Source of the DNA: a virus
Length of the DNA stretch: 36,603 nt
Direction: 5' to 3' (one strand)
Virus record (IMG/VR): IMGVR_UViG_3300021963_000343
Span: 1-36,603 of that record
The position numbers and the translations under genes are program-made. The notes under the pieces were generated by a model, which worked only from the letters and a program-made list of their open reading frames with translations, did no database searches and had not been told where the DNA came from. Shown here piece after piece: positions 21,761-28,789 of the stretch (position 1 is its first letter; each line of letters begins with the position of its first letter).

Positions 21761-21842
21761 GGGCTGGCCGCCGCTTGGCTAACGGTAGCGGTCGCGACAG
21801 GATTGGGCCTGTGACGGATTGTGAACGGGCCGGCCGATTAGC

Positions 21843-21870
21843 TCAGGGTGCCCCGTGGGCGGTGTATAGT
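21843..21870 (+). promoter_or_regulatory. Possible promoter before the 74-residue ORF
   Basis: TATAGT (21865-21870) is preceded by GGCGGTG, the same GGCGGTGTAT string that surrounds the -10 box at 17481. The -35 region (about TCAGGG) is poor. The ATG at 21896 follows after 25 bases. Confidence 0.35.
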
Positions 21871-21895
21871 TCACACATCGACAGCCACCACTCCG

Positions 21896-22120
21896 ATGAC
21901 CCTCCCCACCATCGCCAACCGCACCAGCCACTTCCTGATCTCCGCCGATGGCACCCAGCTGGTTCGCTTCTCTGACGCCGGCGACCACCAGATGCTGATG
22001 AATCGCTTTGCTCTCGAAGCTGGCGAATGGGCTCCCCAGGGTGGCGGCTTTGATTGGACTGGCAAAATGCGCCAGCGCTACCAAGCCCTCACTGCCAAGG
22101 GCTACCGCAAGGTCGCCTGA
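21896..22120 (+). CDS. Hypothetical protein
   Basis: 74 residues from the ATG at 21896. TIANRTSHFLISADGTQLVR is followed by HQMLMNRFALEAGEWAPQGG and KMRQRYQALTAKGYRKVA. It looks like a small alpha-beta protein with a basic C-terminus. It has its own upstream promoter-like sequence. Confidence 0.6.
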   Translation: MTLPTIANRTSHFLISADGTQLVRFSDAGDHQMLMNRFALEAGEWAPQGGGFDWTGKMRQRYQALTAKGYRKVA

Positions 22121-22159
22121 CCCCTACCGGGGCACTCCGGTGCCCCTAACCTCACCACC

Positions 22160-22372
22160 ATGCAATACATCCTCCGCATCGGTCCGTGGCACGTCGGACC
22201 GTTCCCCACCCACATCGGCGCGCAGCACTTCGCTGAAAGCCACGGCTGCGATGACTACACCATGATCCCGCTGGACGATCCGGCTGAAGCGCCCGGCAAG
22301 ATCTATCGGCTGCGCATGGCTCCGCTTGAGCACGCCATGAAAAAAGCTCCGGTTGCTCAGACCGGAGCCTAG
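22160..22372 (+). CDS. Hypothetical protein over the converging terminator
   Basis: 70 residues: MQYILRIGPWHVGPFPTHIG, then HFAESHGCDDYTMIPLDDPA and IYRLRMAPLEHAM. The last codons overlap the hairpin that ends the leftward lysis operon. It is the final rightward gene. Confidence 0.6.
   Translation: MQYILRIGPWHVGPFPTHIGAQHFAESHGCDDYTMIPLDDPAEAPGKIYRLRMAPLEHAMKKAPVAQTGA
22340..22368 (-). terminator. Intrinsic terminator of the leftward lysis/tail operon
   Basis: On the minus strand a perfect 8-base stem (GCTCCGGT at 22346-22353 with ACCGGAGC at 22361-22368, 7-base loop) is followed by six T (22345-22340). It lies 30 bases past the dCTP deaminase stop. Confidence 0.85.
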
Positions 22373-22398
22373 AGACCTCAGCTTTCACCAACCAGACG

Positions 22399-22914
22399 CT
22401 AGCCCTTGCTGCCGGCTACGCCCAGGTCTCCGTTATATCTTCCGGTTTGCGCATAACTGCGTTCAACGCAACCACTGACCAGCAAAAACTTCATCTGCCC
22501 AATGCGCAGCCCCGGCCAGATCGGTAGCGGATGCAGCCGCCGCTGATTGCGTAGCTCCATCGTGAGTCTGCTGCCAAACCATCCGGGATCCGCCCAACCG
22601 GCCTCAGCATGATCCCAGCCCTCGCGCGCGCGGCTGGACTTGAGCACGAACTGAGCGCCGACGTGATTGGGGAGGTTGAAGATCTCCTGCGTTTCAGCCA
22701 GGAAAAACTCGCCCGGCTGAATCCAGAACGGGTCGTCCTTGGTGTGCCCGTGCAGCTGCACCTTCTGCAGCTCTGGCGTCTTGGCCACCTCCATCATCAC
22801 CTGAACGCCTAGCGTCACGTCGTAGCTAGCCGGGTTCAGCTGCTCTTCGTTGTACGGGCTCAGCATTGAATGCTGCTTACACAGCCGGCGGATCTCATGG
22901 TCAGGTAGGAGCAC
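22399..22914 (-). CDS. dcd: dCTP deaminase (Dcd/dUTPase family)
   Basis: Converts dCTP to dUTP, feeding dUMP to ThyX. 171 residues from GTG at 22914. LNPASYDVTLGVQV (26-39), PGEFFLAETQEIFNLPNHVG (67-86), LKSSRAREGW (91-100; Ser/Arg active-site motif), AGWADPGWFG (105-114) and LTMELRN (117-123; catalytic Glu120) follow the family order; LRIGQMKFLLV comes near the end. No PCNA-like or bifunctional signature is seen, so it may be mono- or bifunctional. It is the last gene of the leftward lysis operon, an unusual place for an early enzyme. Confidence 0.9.
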   Translation of the reverse strand: MLLPDHEIRRLCKQHSMLSPYNEEQLNPASYDVTLGVQVMMEVAKTPELQKVQLHGHTKDDPFWIQPGEFFLAETQEIFNLPNHVGAQFVLKSSRAREGWDHAEAGWADPGWFGSRLTMELRNQRRLHPLPIWPGLRIGQMKFLLVSGCVERSYAQTGRYNGDLGVAGSKG

Positions 22915-22920
22915 AGGGCC

Positions 22921-24003
22921 TCAATATTCCCAAACGACCTTAGGCCGCCCCTGCCGGATGCCGGTATGGATGAAACCTTTAGGCGCTCCCTTGCCCGTGC
23001 TGTACGGCCAGTTCTTGATGCACCATTCCTGCAGCTTGTAGACGTCCACGCCTTCCAAGTACCAATCCACGGCGCCGACGCCAGCCGCGTTGTAGAGGTG
23101 CTCCGAGCCCGATGCGCCACCCACGCTGCGGTTCACGGCTGGCGGTCTGAAACCACTGGTGATGATCACCGGCTTACCGCCGAAAGCCGTCCGGGCACGC
23201 TCCAAGAATGCTGCCAGCTCTGCTGCTGTGTCGAGCTGGTACTGATGCTCAAATCTGCGCGCCTCCTGATCCAGCGCAAACTCACCCAGCCTGATGTGCG
23301 GCGTGATCCGTGCGCTGAATGGGCTGCTCGGCCGCAGCTTGGCGGTCTCTGGCTGCGCTGGCGCCTGATGCTGCCCCCATAGCTTGCCCTCGGCCCTGCG
23401 ACGCCGCAGCAAGCCAGCCTCAACGCTGGTGCCAGGGTTCCTGTACAACTCGAGCGCTGCAGGTACTGCCGCCCATGCACGGTCGTTCAGGTATTTGCTG
23501 ATGGTCTCAAATCCGGCCGAGCCGTAGAAGCCTGCACCAAGGTTGTAGGCGAAGCTCACCAGCGCTGAGCGCTGCTGGTCATCCATCGCCTTCCAATGCG
23601 GCACTGTGGTGCGCAGCTTGTCGGCGATGCGATCCACCTCGAGGCGCAACAGCATGTCGGCCTCGATCACATTGATCTTGTCGCCGCGCTTGACGGGCAC
23701 GCCGCCGCTGTAGCGGGTTGTGCCATACCCAATCGTCCACGGCTCACCGCCGCTCAGTGGATCGGGATAGGCGCTGAGGTGGCAACCCTCAAACTCCTTG
23801 ATCAAGCTGATCGCGGCGCTTAGGTCGCTTTGCTTGCCGTCTTGGCTCCACGTCTGAAACCATTCGCGGTCGCGACGCATCACGGCGTCGTAGCCGTTGG
23901 CGATTAGATCGGTCTCGAGCTGCTGAATCGCTGCGGTTTGATGCGGCTGGCCCTTGTAATATTTGAAGAGCTGCTGCAGTGAGATTGGCGCGTCGTTCGC
24001 CAT
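22921..24003 (-). CDS. Endolysin: GH24 muramidase fused to M15-type peptidase
   Basis: 360 residues with two lytic domains. The N-terminal 55 residues (QQLFKYYKGQPHQTAAIQQL) are a helical segment, possibly a wall-binding part. Residues 60-215 form a T4-lysozyme-like muramidase: LIKEFEGCHLSAYPDPLSGG with Glu72 and Asp81, then WTIGYGTT (Thr95/96). Residues 230-360 form a zinc peptidase of the M15 type: ITSGFRPPAVN, GSEHLYNAAG (His302), AVDW (Asp313) and FIHTG (His346). The enzyme would cut both glycan and peptide bonds of peptidoglycan. No signal peptide; it follows two small membrane-protein genes that could provide export. Confidence 0.9.
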   Translation of the reverse strand: MANDAPISLQQLFKYYKGQPHQTAAIQQLETDLIANGYDAVMRRDREWFQTWSQDGKQSDLSAAISLIKEFEGCHLSAYPDPLSGGEPWTIGYGTTRYSGGVPVKRGDKINVIEADMLLRLEVDRIADKLRTTVPHWKAMDDQQRSALVSFAYNLGAGFYGSAGFETISKYLNDRAWAAVPAALELYRNPGTSVEAGLLRRRRAEGKLWGQHQAPAQPETAKLRPSSPFSARITPHIRLGEFALDQEARRFEHQYQLDTAAELAAFLERARTAFGGKPVIITSGFRPPAVNRSVGGASGSEHLYNAAGVGAVDWYLEGVDVYKLQEWCIKNWPYSTGKGAPKGFIHTGIRQGRPKVVWEY

Positions 24004-24006
24004 GAT

Positions 24007-24153
24007 TCAGCGGCGCTGCTTTGGGAATGCAATGCGTAGCGCTTGAAATAACAGTTGCAGCCAGCTGTTGGACTTCAGCGGTGACACTGCAATGATTTCA
24101 GAGCCAGCGGCCACGATGATCGCGACGATGGCGAGAGTGGTTGCCTGTTCCAT
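24007..24153 (-). CDS. Small membrane protein, candidate holin
   Basis: 48 residues. TTLAIVAIIVAAGSEIIAVS (5-24) is a membrane span, followed by SPLKSNSWLQLLFQALRIAF and a basic end PKQRR. It sits three bases before the endolysin start, which is the usual place for a holin. One span and a second amphipathic helix would suit a small holin. Proof needs a lysis test. Confidence 0.6.
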   Translation of the reverse strand: MEQATTLAIVAIIVAAGSEIIAVSPLKSNSWLQLLFQALRIAFPKQRR

Positions 24154-24155
24154 TG

Positions 24156-24404
24156 CTAGCGGTTGGGTGATGCTTCCAACCTAGAGACCCGTTGCTCTAC
24201 CGTCGATAGCCGGGTGAATGTTTCCTTGCGGTCTTCCTTGATATCAGTGTGAAGCACCTCGAGCTGTGATGCGATGTGCTCCACAGCTGAGGTAAGACGG
24301 ATTACGGCCTCGCGGGCTTCATCAGATTTGCGGCTGAAACCAGCAGCACCCATGGCAGCAACTGATATGGAAGCGCCAGCAACGGCGGCGATGATTTCGA
24401 TCAT
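24156..24404 (-). CDS. Membrane-anchored coiled-coil protein of the lysis cluster
   Basis: 82 residues: an N-terminal membrane span (EIIAAVAGASISVAAMGAAG) followed by a long helix (AVIRLTSAVEHIASQLEVLH, then FTRLSTVEQRVSRLEA) with coiled-coil spacing. Directly upstream of the candidate holin. It may be an antiholin, spanin-like or holin-partner protein. Confidence 0.65.
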   Translation of the reverse strand: MIEIIAAVAGASISVAAMGAAGFSRKSDEAREAVIRLTSAVEHIASQLEVLHTDIKEDRKETFTRLSTVEQRVSRLEASPNR

Positions 24405-24429
24405 GGCGCCATGGGGCTACCTGTCCAGC

Positions 24430-24567
24430 TTAGCGACCCTGACCGCGTAAGGGCTTACGGCCGCGGCGGCGTGGGCGTGAGTGCTGACCGAATCCTTGAC
24501 GCGTTGTCTTAGGCGGGCCTGGCTGGTGCTCGATCCGCGCGGTGCCGGTTTTGCTACGAACGGCCAC
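24430..24567 (-). CDS. Short basic protein with RGQGR C-terminus
   Basis: 45 residues from GTG at 24567; the frame is open to 24666, but that longer form would run through the terminator at 24612-24638. The protein is strongly basic: KTTRQGFGQHSRPRRRGRKP then LRGQGR. I recall this RQG.G..S.P....RK..RGQG ending from short proteins of cyanophage genomes. Function unknown. Confidence 0.6.
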   Translation of the reverse strand: MAVRSKTGTARIEHQPGPPKTTRQGFGQHSRPRRRGRKPLRGQGR

Positions 24568-24611
24568 TAGCGATGGTCCGGTGATGTGATTGTCACCAAA
24601 CAGTAGGTCAT

Positions 24612-24638
24612 AAAAAAGCCGGCGCACTAAGCACCGGC
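24612..24638 (-). terminator. Intrinsic terminator after the fibre-companion gene
   Basis: On the minus strand GCCGGTGC and GCGCCGGC pair (one G-U) around a 5-base loop and are followed by six T (24617-24612). It lies 25 bases past the stop of the 82-residue ORF and separates the tail-fibre genes from the lysis genes. Confidence 0.8.
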
Positions 24639-24662
24639 AAGGAGCTGCAGTAGCAGTACGGG

Positions 24663-24911
24663 TCAAACAGGTTCAGCAACAGAAGCCTGATAAGCAGCGA
24701 TGATTTCAGGCGTCCACAGTGCAGCCGCTACGGCTTGCAGCTCAGCGCAATCGTCGGCCACATCGTCACCAGGGGCACGGGTATGGCGGTGATAGGTGCG
24801 GCCCACTTCAACACCATCCTTTTCGATGATGTCGGCGCGGCGACACTGCAGGATGGAGTAGGGCGGGATGATCTCGATCTTGTGTTCGTGACGCTCAGTG
24901 AATTGTGCCAT
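24663..24911 (-). CDS. Tail-fibre companion, conserved hypothetical
   Basis: 82 residues: QFTERHEHKIEIIPPYSILQ, then RRADIIEKDGVEVGRTYHRH and LWTPEIIAAYQASV. Proteins with RHEHK..I.PP and ADIIEKDG..V.RTYHRH stand beside tail-fibre genes in many phages of marine and freshwater bacteria, by my memory of such genomes. GGAGG lies nine bases before the ATG. Likely a fibre chaperone or accessory, not proven. Confidence 0.75.
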   Translation of the reverse strand: MAQFTERHEHKIEIIPPYSILQCRRADIIEKDGVEVGRTYHRHTRAPGDDVADDCAELQAVAAALWTPEIIAAYQASVAEPV

Positions 24912-24972
24912 TAGGGGAATCCTCCAGATTCAACGGGTTTAGGCGTAGTTTTGAGCCGTTGCGGGCTGGGGG

Positions 24973-25200
24973 TTAGACGCTGTAGCAGCCTGAAAACAGA
25001 AGAGAAGCGGCGGCGTCGTAATTAACAGCGGAATCTGCACCACTACCATCTGTTTTAATAACTTGCCCGTTAGTACCATCAACATTTGGTAATACAAATG
25101 TATTATTACCAGCTACTGCGAATACTGTGACGCCACGGGATCCAAAGCTGTAGGTCAAAAGCGGTTTATTAACCTGCTGCTTGATTGCTGCAAGAATCAA
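24973..25200 (-). CDS. Short fibre-like protein, possible gene remnant
   Basis: 75 residues from TTG at 25200, with a stop two codons upstream. It holds a fibre-like part (VAGNNTFVLPNVDGTNGQVI, then KTDGSGADSAVNYDAAASLL). It may be a minor fibre tip protein or the C-terminal leftover of a longer fibre. Base composition is A/T-rich, like the end of the neighbouring fibre gene. Confidence 0.4.
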   Translation of the reverse strand: MILAAIKQQVNKPLLTYSFGSRGVTVFAVAGNNTFVLPNVDGTNGQVIKTDGSGADSAVNYDAAASLLFSGCYSV

Positions 25201-25407
25201 CTGGGGTTAGATGAAGTACGTACCTTTAGTAAAGGCGGTAAACCCTTTGTCAAAGGACTTGCCATCCGTAACTCTGATCAGAAATTTAAAGATCTACCCA
25301 CCATCCTTCCTGAAGGAAAGGAAGAGTAACTGCATAAAAATAAGTCTGGCTGACAAAAAATATGTTGGCCAGACTCTTGTTGTAAAAATATTAGTGAAGG
25401 AGACTGA
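25201..25407. other. A/T-rich intergenic region after the tail-fibre gene
   Basis: Holds a leftward terminator (25336-25375). Past it, on the minus strand, a short open frame (25293-25207) without a normal start codon reads FKFLIRVTDGKSFDKGFTAF and then TKGTYFI before a stop. That looks like a real protein C-terminus, perhaps a remnant. A rightward 66-codon ORF (25211-25411) also covers the region but lacks support. Confidence 0.4.
25336..25375 (-). terminator. Terminator-like hairpin after the tail-fibre gene
   Basis: AGTCTGGC (25343-25350) and GCCAGACT (25368-25375) are perfect inverted repeats with a 17-base A/T-rich loop. On the minus strand the stem is followed by TTATTTTTA. It begins about 33 bases past the fibre stop. 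Confidence 0.6.
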
Positions 25408-27912
25408 TTAACTCAAGCGATAGGTGACAAACGTATTGGCAGCCGAACGGCGTGATGCAAAGCGGCCAGATGCTCCTGCAGTAACTGTGGCAGCCCCAAC
25501 AATCGTGTGGCCAGTGCTCGCTCCGATGGTGCAAGTGCCAGTGCCGGTATTAATCACGGACCACTCAAAGGTCATGTTGGTGTAGGCACCAAAGAAGCCA
25601 CCTTCCATCAGAGTGCCGGTAGGCAGAGTGAGGGTAGCAGCAGCACCGGTGTACTGGGTGATGCCGGTCTTCAGTTCAGAAACAGCGAGTGTTGCTGCAG
25701 CACTCCTGATTCCGGCGTTTTGCTTATAACAAAGAACACCATCATAGGTTATCCTCATCTGCTCTACTTCACTACCATAATTAGCAGTGCTGAACACCAA
25801 GCGCGATGATGGATAGCTAACAGCAGGGTTTACTTGTATTACTGTGCCAGTACCTGAATAAGGTCCAAAGACCATACAGGTAAAAAGCGTTCCAGGGGTA
25901 TTACTACCAGCGCCATACAACGTAAAATCAGTTGTGCCAACACTAGCGATGTAATAATCCTGCATAACTACCATAGAGGCAACTGGAATAGTATAATTTC
26001 CTTCCGCAACGGCTTTAATGGAAGCCGTTGGTCGAGGATACTCTCCGTTTTCTGCGTAAAAAGTGATATTCCCAACAGAGTCTCCAGGCAAAACAGGATA
26101 ATTAACATAGCTTCCATTAATATTGTTTCTACGTTTAACAAAAGCTAGAGTTGGTCCATATGTATTATCTCCGGCATTGATAAGTGAAATCACACTCTTT
26201 GTCTGGTAAACGCTAGCAACTTGTACCAATGGATCATAACCGTGAGTTTCCGTAATATATGGGCTAGACGTACCAACTAGGAGCCTGCCGGAGCTGTCGA
26301 TGCGGGCGCGTTCTGTACCGTCATTTGTTCCAAATGTAATGAAATGTGCGCTTTGACCTGCTGAGCCTGCTTTTATTGCTAACTCACCACTAAAGATATT
26401 TTGGTTAATACTTCCATACGTGGTGCCAGTACCTTGAAACAAAATACCTGGAGTACCCGTACCAGAGCTGTTAATGCCAATTTTTGGGCTTGTTTGTCCA
26501 CCAAGGTCCAATAAATTGCCAGGACTCGTAGTGCCAACCCCCACCCTGTTATTCGTTGCGTCAACAAATAGAGTGTTGGTGTCAACCGTAAGGTTGCCTG
26601 TTACATTAAGATTTCCACTAACTGTGCCGCCAGCCTTGGGCAGTGCTGCATTAGCAAGGTCGTAAGCGGTCTTCACCGAGTTGGGTGTGGCCGCCGTGGT
26701 GGTGCTTGTGCTGCTGGTGGAATCCTCTAGCTGAACAACCCCTGCAGTTGATGTTGAGGCAGCTGTCCCATTGACACTGATTGATCCGCTGCCATTTGTG
26801 ATTGTAATTCCCGTGCCAGCAGTCAGCGTAGATTTACTCAGCGTATTGCCAGTGCTATTGCCGATTAGCAGCTGTCCATCGGTGTAAGTTGTTTGCCCTG
26901 TACCACCATCAGCCACGCCAAGCGTTCCGGTGATGCTGCTTGCGCCAAGATCAACAGCAAGCGTTCCGGTCTCAGTTACAAGCCCACCATTTGTTTTCAG
27001 ACTTAAGTCGATATTTGGTGCCGTACCACCAGAGCTTGTAATTGGTGCAGTGCCTGTCACACCCGTGACTGTGCCACCACTACCTGTTGCGCTGATCGTG
27101 ATGCTGCCATCGCCGTTGGTGATGGTGATGCCAGTGCCTTGCGTGATGGTTGCCTTGGCGAGCGTGCCATCGGTCTTACCGATTAGCAGCTGGCCGTTGC
27201 TGTAAGTGGTCTGCCCAGTGCCGCCATAACCAGTGGCAACTGTTGTGCCCTGCCAAATGCCTGTGCCGATGGTGCCAACGCTCGTCAGGCTGCTGCTAAC
27301 CACCGCGCTGCCAAGACTGGTGGCATCCAGCACCTTGGTGCCAGCAATGCGGTATTCCTTAGTGCTTGCGATGTTTACATGTTCGCTCAGCGTCCACGCA
27401 TCCGTGGCATCGATCCAATTGATCGTCTTATCGGTGGTGCCTTTGAGCGTGATGCCACCACCATCGGCCGTCACATCCGATGGTGCAACGACTTTGCCGA
27501 TGACGATGTTTTTATCTTCAACGTCCAGCGTCTGAGTATTGATGATCGTCTCGGTGCCATTGACCGTCAGATCGCCTTGAATAATGACGTTATTATCAAA
27601 CGTGGCCGCACCCGTCACATCCAACGTGCCAGGTATATCGACGTTGCTTGTCCATTCAACATTCGTGCCATTGGCTGCGGTCTGCAGCAGCTGCCTAGCA
27701 GTGCCATCAGCCAAGCGTGATACGGGGATCTCAGCGCCTAAACCCGTGATATAGGCGAGTGATGTCCACGCAGTGCTGCCATCGCCCACCTTCCAATATC
27801 CGGTATCAGATTCCAGCCCGATCTCACCAGCCAGCAGTGTTGGGTTTTCAGCTGTCCAGTTGGCGGCATTGTCGCGGCGTTGCTTCTGTAGGGCTGAAAG
27901 GGTAATGGTCAT
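25408..27912 (-). CDS. Tail fibre with Mtd-like N-terminal domain
   Basis: 834 residues. The start (QRRDNAANWTAENPTLLAGE, then SDTGYWKVGDGSTAWTSLAY) is the Mtd_N-type domain of phage receptor-binding proteins. The shaft is rich in Gly, Thr and Ser and contains two copies of a repeat, GGTGQTTY.(N/D)GQLLIG followed by TGITITNG, around 230-280 and 336-386. Further motifs are VEDKNIVIGKV, GNLNVTGNLTV and ERARIDSSGRLLVGTSSPY (from about 540). The C-terminus (TGTCTIGASTGHTIVGAATV, ending FVTYRLS) is like other cyanophage fibres. From about residue 440 to 730 the DNA is visibly richer in A/T than the shaft start, suggesting exchange of the adhesive part. Confidence 0.88.
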   Translation of the reverse strand: MTITLSALQKQRRDNAANWTAENPTLLAGEIGLESDTGYWKVGDGSTAWTSLAYITGLGAEIPVSRLADGTARQLLQTAANGTNVEWTSNVDIPGTLDVTGAATFDNNVIIQGDLTVNGTETIINTQTLDVEDKNIVIGKVVAPSDVTADGGGITLKGTTDKTINWIDATDAWTLSEHVNIASTKEYRIAGTKVLDATSLGSAVVSSSLTSVGTIGTGIWQGTTVATGYGGTGQTTYSNGQLLIGKTDGTLAKATITQGTGITITNGDGSITISATGSGGTVTGVTGTAPITSSGGTAPNIDLSLKTNGGLVTETGTLAVDLGASSITGTLGVADGGTGQTTYTDGQLLIGNSTGNTLSKSTLTAGTGITITNGSGSISVNGTAASTSTAGVVQLEDSTSSTSTTTAATPNSVKTAYDLANAALPKAGGTVSGNLNVTGNLTVDTNTLFVDATNNRVGVGTTSPGNLLDLGGQTSPKIGINSSGTGTPGILFQGTGTTYGSINQNIFSGELAIKAGSAGQSAHFITFGTNDGTERARIDSSGRLLVGTSSPYITETHGYDPLVQVASVYQTKSVISLINAGDNTYGPTLAFVKRRNNINGSYVNYPVLPGDSVGNITFYAENGEYPRPTASIKAVAEGNYTIPVASMVVMQDYYIASVGTTDFTLYGAGSNTPGTLFTCMVFGPYSGTGTVIQVNPAVSYPSSRLVFSTANYGSEVEQMRITYDGVLCYKQNAGIRSAAATLAVSELKTGITQYTGAAATLTLPTGTLMEGGFFGAYTNMTFEWSVINTGTGTCTIGASTGHTIVGAATVTAGASGRFASRRSAANTFVTYRLS

Positions 27913-28415
27913 CGGGATGCACCGGAATCAATAATGTAATCACGCGCTGGAGTCGCAGCGGCGCTACCCCCATCATAGATATAGTCCACAATTGGATTTG
28001 GATTCGCGCCCATCCCTGGAAGCTCAACGTTAATATCGCCGGATTCAACTAAATAAGAAACCAGTTTAACGCTTGCAGACCACAGATCACATGATCCATC
28101 TGTAATAACTGGCGCCGTCGCATAACGCCAAGCCACATTGCTTGGTGATGGTACAGGGGCCACTGCGTAGCCAGACCATACCTCCTGTGACAAGAAGAAA
28201 ATGTTATAGCTGCCATCTTGCAAGATATAATGGTTCTTTATCTGAAGAAGCTCCGACTCGCTTATATTATTAAAAGCTAATTCTAGGGTTTGGCCAACAC
28301 GTCGATTCCCCTGCCTATACCTAAAAGACGCGCCGGATAGCGCCACCTGTTCAATCTGCGGCACGTTGCCGATAACGTAAGTCCTAGCTGAAGGAACCAA
28401 GGCGGGGAAAGTCAT
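27909..28415 (-). CDS. Minor tail protein, paralogue A
   Basis: 168 residues from the ATG at 28415. It aligns along its length with the next gene: TFPALVP.., Q.V.LSG..FRYRQGNRRV, L...SESE...I..HY..QDGS, WSGYAVAP, then W.R...P. This makes the two a tandem duplication. The C-terminal 40 residues (PIVDYIYDGGSAAATPARDY) are unique and repeat a D-Y-I-D-G/S pattern. The stop overlaps the fibre ATG (ATGA). Position between tail tip and fibre suggests a distal tail or fibre-attachment protein. Confidence 0.7.
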   Translation of the reverse strand: MTFPALVPSARTYVIGNVPQIEQVALSGASFRYRQGNRRVGQTLELAFNNISESELLQIKNHYILQDGSYNIFFLSQEVWSGYAVAPVPSPSNVAWRYATAPVITDGSCDLWSASVKLVSYLVESGDINVELPGMGANPNPIVDYIYDGGSAAATPARDYIIDSGASR

Positions 28416-28417
28416 GA

Positions 28418-28789
28418 TCAAATCGGGACTGTTGCAAGCTCAACGTTAATGTTGTATCGAGTGGGTGACGCAATGCTAACGCTTAGGGGCTCAACATATC
28501 GCCATTGATATTCAGATGAATCAACAGGCGGGCTTCCGTATCCATTCCACACAGTAGCCGATACATCAAACGGTATAAGGCTCCCCTGTTGTCCAGCATA
28601 ATGATCCAAGATTTGCTGAGCTTCTGATTCAGTCAGAAGCTCATAGCCGAGGGTCAGCTGTTGAGAGATGTAGCTAGAACCGTGCTTGAAGCGCACCTCG
28701 CCGCCGCTTGTACCAAGATACACCTGCTGAGGCGTATCACCTAAACTTAGGGCTCGAGTGCGTGGTGCTAGCGATGGGAAAGTTGCCAT
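28418..28789 (-). CDS. Minor tail protein, paralogue B
   Basis: 123 residues from the ATG at 28789, which overlaps the tail-tip stop. ATFPSLAPRTRALSLGDTPQ, then VRFKHGSSYISQQLTLGYEL, TESEAQQILDHYAGQQGSLI and WNGYGSPP correspond one for one to the neighbouring gene product. It lacks the repetitive C-terminal extension of paralogue A. Probably part of the tail tip; no enzyme motif. Confidence 0.7.
   Translation of the reverse strand: MATFPSLAPRTRALSLGDTPQQVYLGTSGGEVRFKHGSSYISQQLTLGYELLTESEAQQILDHYAGQQGSLIPFDVSATVWNGYGSPPVDSSEYQWRYVEPLSVSIASPTRYNINVELATVPI

Noticed and set aside
21831-21870. tRNA-like start (GATTAGCTCAG)
   Set aside because: The TAGCTCAG string resembles a D-arm, but no anticodon stem, no TTCRA loop and no matching acceptor end follow. 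It is not a tRNA, and without an integrase an attachment site is not supported.
22340-22368. Rightward terminator for the small-gene operon
   Set aside because: The same stem on the plus strand is not followed by a T-run, so it is scored only as a leftward terminator.
25211-25411. Rightward 66-codon ORF after the tail fibre
   Set aside because: It overlaps a terminator hairpin and a more protein-like minus-strand frame, has no ribosome site or rightward neighbours, and ends on the fibre stop.
25408-27912. Diversity-generating retroelement linked to the Mtd-like fibre
   Set aside because: No reverse transcriptase, template repeat or lectin-type variable region was found in the window.
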